16,734 nucleotides of DNA from NCBI GenBank assembly GCA_002305505.1, contig DBRC01000077.1, positions 1-16,734 of the forward strand, in the 5' to 3' direction. The notes below the pieces were generated by a model. That model did not search any database. It saw only the letters and a list, made by a program, of their open reading frames with translations, and was not told the DNA's origin. The position numbers and the translations under genes were made by a program. The stretch is from Prevotella sp. UBA1378 (GTDB taxonomy: Bacteria; Bacteroidota; Bacteroidia; Bacteroidales; Bacteroidaceae). The stretch's first letter is position 1. Each line of letters begins with the position of its first letter. Shown here piece by piece: positions 14,010 to 16,734 of the stretch.

Positions 14010-16040
14010 TCATGGCTTATCGAAAACGTTGATTTCTTTTTCTTCGTGTATCAGCCGCCCCTCGGTGGTAACCCCTTCGATCACGATGAGACAGGTGCCG
14101 GCACGGCCGGCCGCCGTAAACTCCAGCGTGTTGTCCTTGACGTCCGGGTTCCAGTAGAGCGTTTTGCGGATGCCCGACTGATGGAAGAAGTCTGCCGGCT
14201 TTTGATAGCCCAGAGGCGTGATTCTCTTTTGGTTCAGCCGTTCCGTATCGCCGGTGGTATAGTTTCCCGACTTGGTCGTGACGGAAATTACACCGCTGCC
14301 GCCACGCGAACCCCAGATGACGGTAGTACCTGTTTTGAAGACATCGACCCGGGCCACGTCCTGCATCTGTATGATGTCCAAGTCATAATCGGAGTCGAGG
14401 AATATGCCGTCTACGGCGATGGCCGCCGGGTTGTCGCTGTAAATCGACGAGGCGGTGCGGATATAGCATAGGTTTTGGCGTACGATGACGCCCGGTATGC
14501 GGCGCAGCAGTTCGTGCAGGCAAGTGGCCCCTAACTCTTCTATCTTGTGCAGGCCGAACGATACGTCTGCCATTTGGGCGTATACGTTGCCCTCGCTGGC
14601 CGAGTTACGCCGTGTGCCGGTCACCTCTACGTTGCCGAGCAGTATGCCGTCGCCGGTCAGTTCGCCGGTCAGGATATCCGTAGGAACCTCACCGGGCCCG
14701 CTGCCTTCATCGTCGCTTTCCTCGCTGGCTGCCGGTTGGCTGCCGGGGTAGTCTTTTTCGTCCACAATCAGTTCCACATGCTCTTTTCCTTTCGCGTCGG
14801 TAGCCCTTAATACGTATTGGGTTGATTCAGGGAAATCCATGTCCGTGAAAACAAACTTCCCTTCGGCATCTGTCTTGGTCGTGGCGAAGAAACCCGCTTG
14901 CGGCGATATGATACTCACGTCCGCACCGGCTGCCGGCCTGCGCCGCATCCCCCTGCGCACCTCGCCCGATATGCACTGCGACGTTTCTGCCCGGGTGTCG
15001 GGGACGGCATATTCGCCTTTGAGCACTTTCGCAAAGTCGTATCTCGCCCATCGCTTTGTAGCGAGCAGCGCGTCGGTTTTCTCCGTATTCCCGTAATACC
15101 GTTCCGGCTCATCCATCCCTCCCTCGATGTCGGAAGCCAAAAACAGGTGGGCCAATATCGACGAGGGGCGGGGCAGTTTTGCGGCGAGCGTACCGCCTAC
15201 GGCAACCGATATGTCTGCCCGTTCATCCGGGTGCAAGTCGGGCAAGGCGATTCTCATCTGTACGGCCTCGTTGGCAGCATACGCCTCCTTGTCTGTTGAG
15301 ATGTCCAGCCGGCAACGTTCTTTTCCGTTGTCCGACAGCAATAACCGCTCGGCGATAATATTCAGTCTGTTGTCTATGAGCAGCAGCGACACGATGCCCT
15401 GCGGGATGGAGTCGCTGTGTAGCACCACGGGGCGGCCGGCGCCGATATGGTCGAAAAAGAAAGGGTAGGCTCTGCAATGCGCCAGCAAGTAGAGCGAATC
15501 TCCGGGCAGGTCGGCCGTGATGACGAGGTTGTTCCCTTCCCTTGTATATTGTAAGACGGGTGTCTCCGTTTCCGCCGTCGGGATGTTTTTTCCCGGTACA
15601 TGGCCGCTTTTCCCCTTTCCGCCCACATAAATCGGCTTAACGCTTTCGTAATTGCTTACGCTGTTCATCAGTTCGGTATACGAACGGAGACGGTACTTGC
15701 CGCCGGCGGCCGTGGCCGGGATGTCTATATATCCGGCGAAGACCCCGTTGCGGCGGATGATTTTTACCCTGCCCGCCACCGTGCCGTCGGGAGCTGTCAT
15801 GTCTACGTACACATACCGGCTTTCGCCGGCAGGCTCATGGCTCAGCGCGTTGACCACGTACACCTTCATCCATACCCGGTCGCCCGGGGCATAGTTGGTG
15901 CCGTCGGTGTGTATGTACGTTTTTTCCTGCGGAAACGTTTTTAACTGCTGGATGATGCGGTCAGTCATCGTGTGGTGAGCTTGTGCTGAAAGCAATGCGG
16001 TCCACCCCGAGATGACGGCCGACAGAATGAATTGTTTCAT
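14010..16040 (-). CDS. MG2-like / TonB plug-domain protein without a barrel
   Basis: This is a 676-residue exported protein whose signal peptide ends near SAQA (residues 18-21). The first domain (about 38-137) has the macroglobulin-like MG2 pattern EKTYIHTDGTNYAPGDRVWM ... YVVNALS ... GKYRLRSYTELM. A second beta-rich part reaches about 340. A carboxypeptidase-regulatory-like segment follows (about 356-428, ISGEVRRGM, DAEGKFVFTDMDFP), then an acidic linker (about 438-452). A TonB-receptor plug domain comes next (about 480-592; VEVTGTRRN, LLRRIPGVIV, RVDVFKTGTTVIWGSRGGSG). Only about 85 residues remain, too few for a beta barrel. The start at 16040 was chosen for its signal peptide; longer in-frame starts would run into the upstream gene. 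The role may be a scaffold or partner for the neighbouring receptor (inference). Confidence 0.9.
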   Translation of the reverse strand: MKQFILSAVISGWTALLSAQAHHTMTDRIIQQLKTFPQEKTYIHTDGTNYAPGDRVWMKVYVVNALSHEPAGESRYVYVDMTAPDGTVAGRVKIIRRNGVFAGYIDIPATAAGGKYRLRSYTELMNSVSNYESVKPIYVGGKGKSGHVPGKNIPTAETETPVLQYTREGNNLVITADLPGDSLYLLAHCRAYPFFFDHIGAGRPVVLHSDSIPQGIVSLLLIDNRLNIIAERLLLSDNGKERCRLDISTDKEAYAANEAVQMRIALPDLHPDERADISVAVGGTLAAKLPRPSSILAHLFLASDIEGGMDEPERYYGNTEKTDALLATKRWARYDFAKVLKGEYAVPDTRAETSQCISGEVRRGMRRRPAAGADVSIISPQAGFFATTKTDAEGKFVFTDMDFPESTQYVLRATDAKGKEHVELIVDEKDYPGSQPAASEESDDEGSGPGEVPTDILTGELTGDGILLGNVEVTGTRRNSASEGNVYAQMADVSFGLHKIEELGATCLHELLRRIPGVIVRQNLCYIRTASSIYSDNPAAIAVDGIFLDSDYDLDIIQMQDVARVDVFKTGTTVIWGSRGGSGVISVTTKSGNYTTGDTERLNQKRITPLGYQKPADFFHQSGIRKTLYWNPDVKDNTLEFTAAGRAGTCLIVIEGVTTEGRLIHEEKEINVFDKP

Positions 16041-16117
16041 TTGTCTTCCCGTAATAATATATGGATTGGAGCCAGTCTCCGCTGTCCGGGAGAAAGGCTG
16101 CTGTAAGAAAAATGCTG

Positions 16118-16477
16118 TTAAGGGGCAGCGGCAGCAGGGGGTGCGCGGAGCATGGTGATGCGCCGGGAGGCAGCGACAGCCTGCCGTACAGGCGATGCAC
16201 AGCACACCACGGCGAAGCCGCAGCAAGCACACAATGCCACCCCGGGAATGACCGTATACGCCAACGACAGGAATTGGCAGAAGACGCACGCATGCTGCGA
16301 CGCCGGCTGTTGGGCGATGTGTTCCTTGTGCGGAACGTGATGTGCGCATTGGCTGCATTCTTCAGCGTGTGCCTGTTCTGGGGTGTGGAAGTGGAAAGAC
16401 GAAAAAAGGAGCATTGGCAGGAATGCAGCCAATAATATCCAAGATGCGATATGTTTTTTCTTCTTTTCGTCAATCAT
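16118..16477 (-). CDS. His/Cys-rich small membrane protein A
   Basis: This is a 119-residue protein with lysines at its N-terminus, a hydrophobic helix (about 10-28), a loop dense in His and Cys (29-67), and a second hydrophobic stretch (about 68-93). The second stretch carries five further cysteines (83, 85, 86, 92, 93) absent from the paralogue at 13585-13935. The HxH, CxxCxH, HxxH and HxCxxC ligands match that paralogue residue for residue. It is the first gene of the six-gene run and has its own promoter. I chose the ATG at 16477 (MIDEKKKKH). A frame extension to 16513 would start inside the -33 element. With this start the mRNA has almost no leader. A metal-relay or metal-sensing role is inference; no described family was recognised. 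Confidence 0.82.
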   Translation of the reverse strand: MIDEKKKKHIASWILLAAFLPMLLFSSFHFHTPEQAHAEECSQCAHHVPHKEHIAQQPASQHACVFCQFLSLAYTVIPGVALCACCGFAVVCCASPVRQAVAASRRITMLRAPPAAAAP

Positions 16478-16482
16478 GGATG

Positions 16483-16513
16483 CAAAGTTACATAAAAAAA
16501 CTCTATTCTGCAA
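16483..16513 (-). promoter_or_regulatory. Bacteroides promoter for the metal-handling-like gene run
   Basis: On the minus strand TTG (16511-16513) and TAACTTTG (16483-16490) are separated by 20 bases, matching -33 and -7 boxes. The -7 box ends only five bases before the ATG at 16477, so the transcript would be leaderless or nearly so. A related sequence, ATGCAAAGTTACAT (16480-16493) and ATGCAAATTTAACGCAT (16519-16535), flanks the promoter and could be an operator, at low confidence. Confidence 0.7.
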
Positions 16514-16535
16514 GAAAAATGCAAATTTAACGCAT

Positions 16536-16734
16536 GGTATCCGCCGTGCAATGAGCCGGCAGCGGATGGCTTATAGCCCTGTTGCCCTGCTCCGGGCGAA
16601 ATGATTTGTTACGCCAGTTCTGGATAAGAAACCCGCGCTAATCCGGCAGCATAAGTGGTAACCCGGGCTCAGGATAAGCAATTTCTGCCTTACCGTAAAA
16701 AAAGGATTGCCGCCCTAAAGGCAAGCGGTGGGCA
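16536..16734. other. Right-edge stretch with no recognised gene
   Basis: All six frames are short or interrupted here. One minus frame is open from the window edge to a TAA at 16571-16573 (about 54 codons), but its composition does not look like a protein I know. Two loosely similar pieces, GGATAAGAAACCCGCG (from 16622) and GGATAAGCAATTTCTG (from 16672), hint at a repeat-type sequence. It may be the far end of an unseen intergenic repeat. Confidence 0.4.

Noticed and set aside
14010..16358. Longer version of the plug protein starting at 16358
   Set aside because: It would overlap most of the small His/Cys-rich gene, and its added N-terminus looks like out-of-frame translation. The ATG at 16040 opens a good signal peptide.
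16571..16734. Open minus-strand frame entering from the right edge
   Set aside because: At about 54 codons with unusual composition and no recognised motif, it cannot be supported as the end of a gene.

Overview
The window looks like a chromosomal piece of a gut Bacteroides or a close relative. Four points support this. Promoters of the Bacteroides type (TTTG, about 20 bases, then TAnnTTTG) lie in front of genes. Several families typical of this group occur (DUF4230, DUF4890, DUF4738, DUF4625). The lysyl-tRNA synthetase carries a long C-terminal tail. Lipoproteins carry acidic residues just after the lipid cysteine. I saw no rRNA, tRNA, CRISPR array, transposase or phage gene.

Layout. (1) 99-1369, minus: two overlapping DUF4230 genes, a lipoprotein followed by a one-helix membrane protein. 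(2) 1539-2800, plus: a secreted DUF4890 helical protein with its own terminator, then a DUF4738-type lipoprotein with its own promoter. (3) 2858-8214, minus: housekeeping genes in the transcription order lysS, gpsA, pgi and a HAD phosphatase. The 450-base gap between gpsA and pgi holds a decayed GxxExxY gene framed by inverted and direct short repeats. (4) 8402-10388, plus: a tandem pair of ROK-family proteins behind a near-perfect promoter. Both copies have lost key ATP-binding motifs, and the losses differ between the copies. (5) 10470-16477, minus: six genes in one direction. In transcription order they are a His/Cys-rich small membrane protein, a barrel-less TonB-plug protein with an MG2-like front, a second His/Cys-rich small protein, a full TonB-dependent receptor, and two His-rich DUF4625 lipoproteins. 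(6) 16514-16734: no gene recognised beyond the promoter.

How the genes work together. Block 3 is core metabolism: lysine-tRNA charging, glycerol-3-phosphate for lipids, and glucose-6-phosphate/fructose-6-phosphate interconversion. The ROK pair keeps the sugar-side and zinc-site motifs but lacks the kinase nucleotide motifs, so it may sense a sugar rather than phosphorylate one (inference). Block 5 is the most interesting region. It combines an outer-membrane active transporter, two probably surface-exposed His-rich lipoproteins, and two paralogous membrane proteins with ten His/Cys residues at identical positions. I read it as a candidate transition-metal uptake or handling system, with metal identity unknown. 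The two HxH/CxxC small proteins and the barrel-less plug protein are the parts I cannot assign to a described system.
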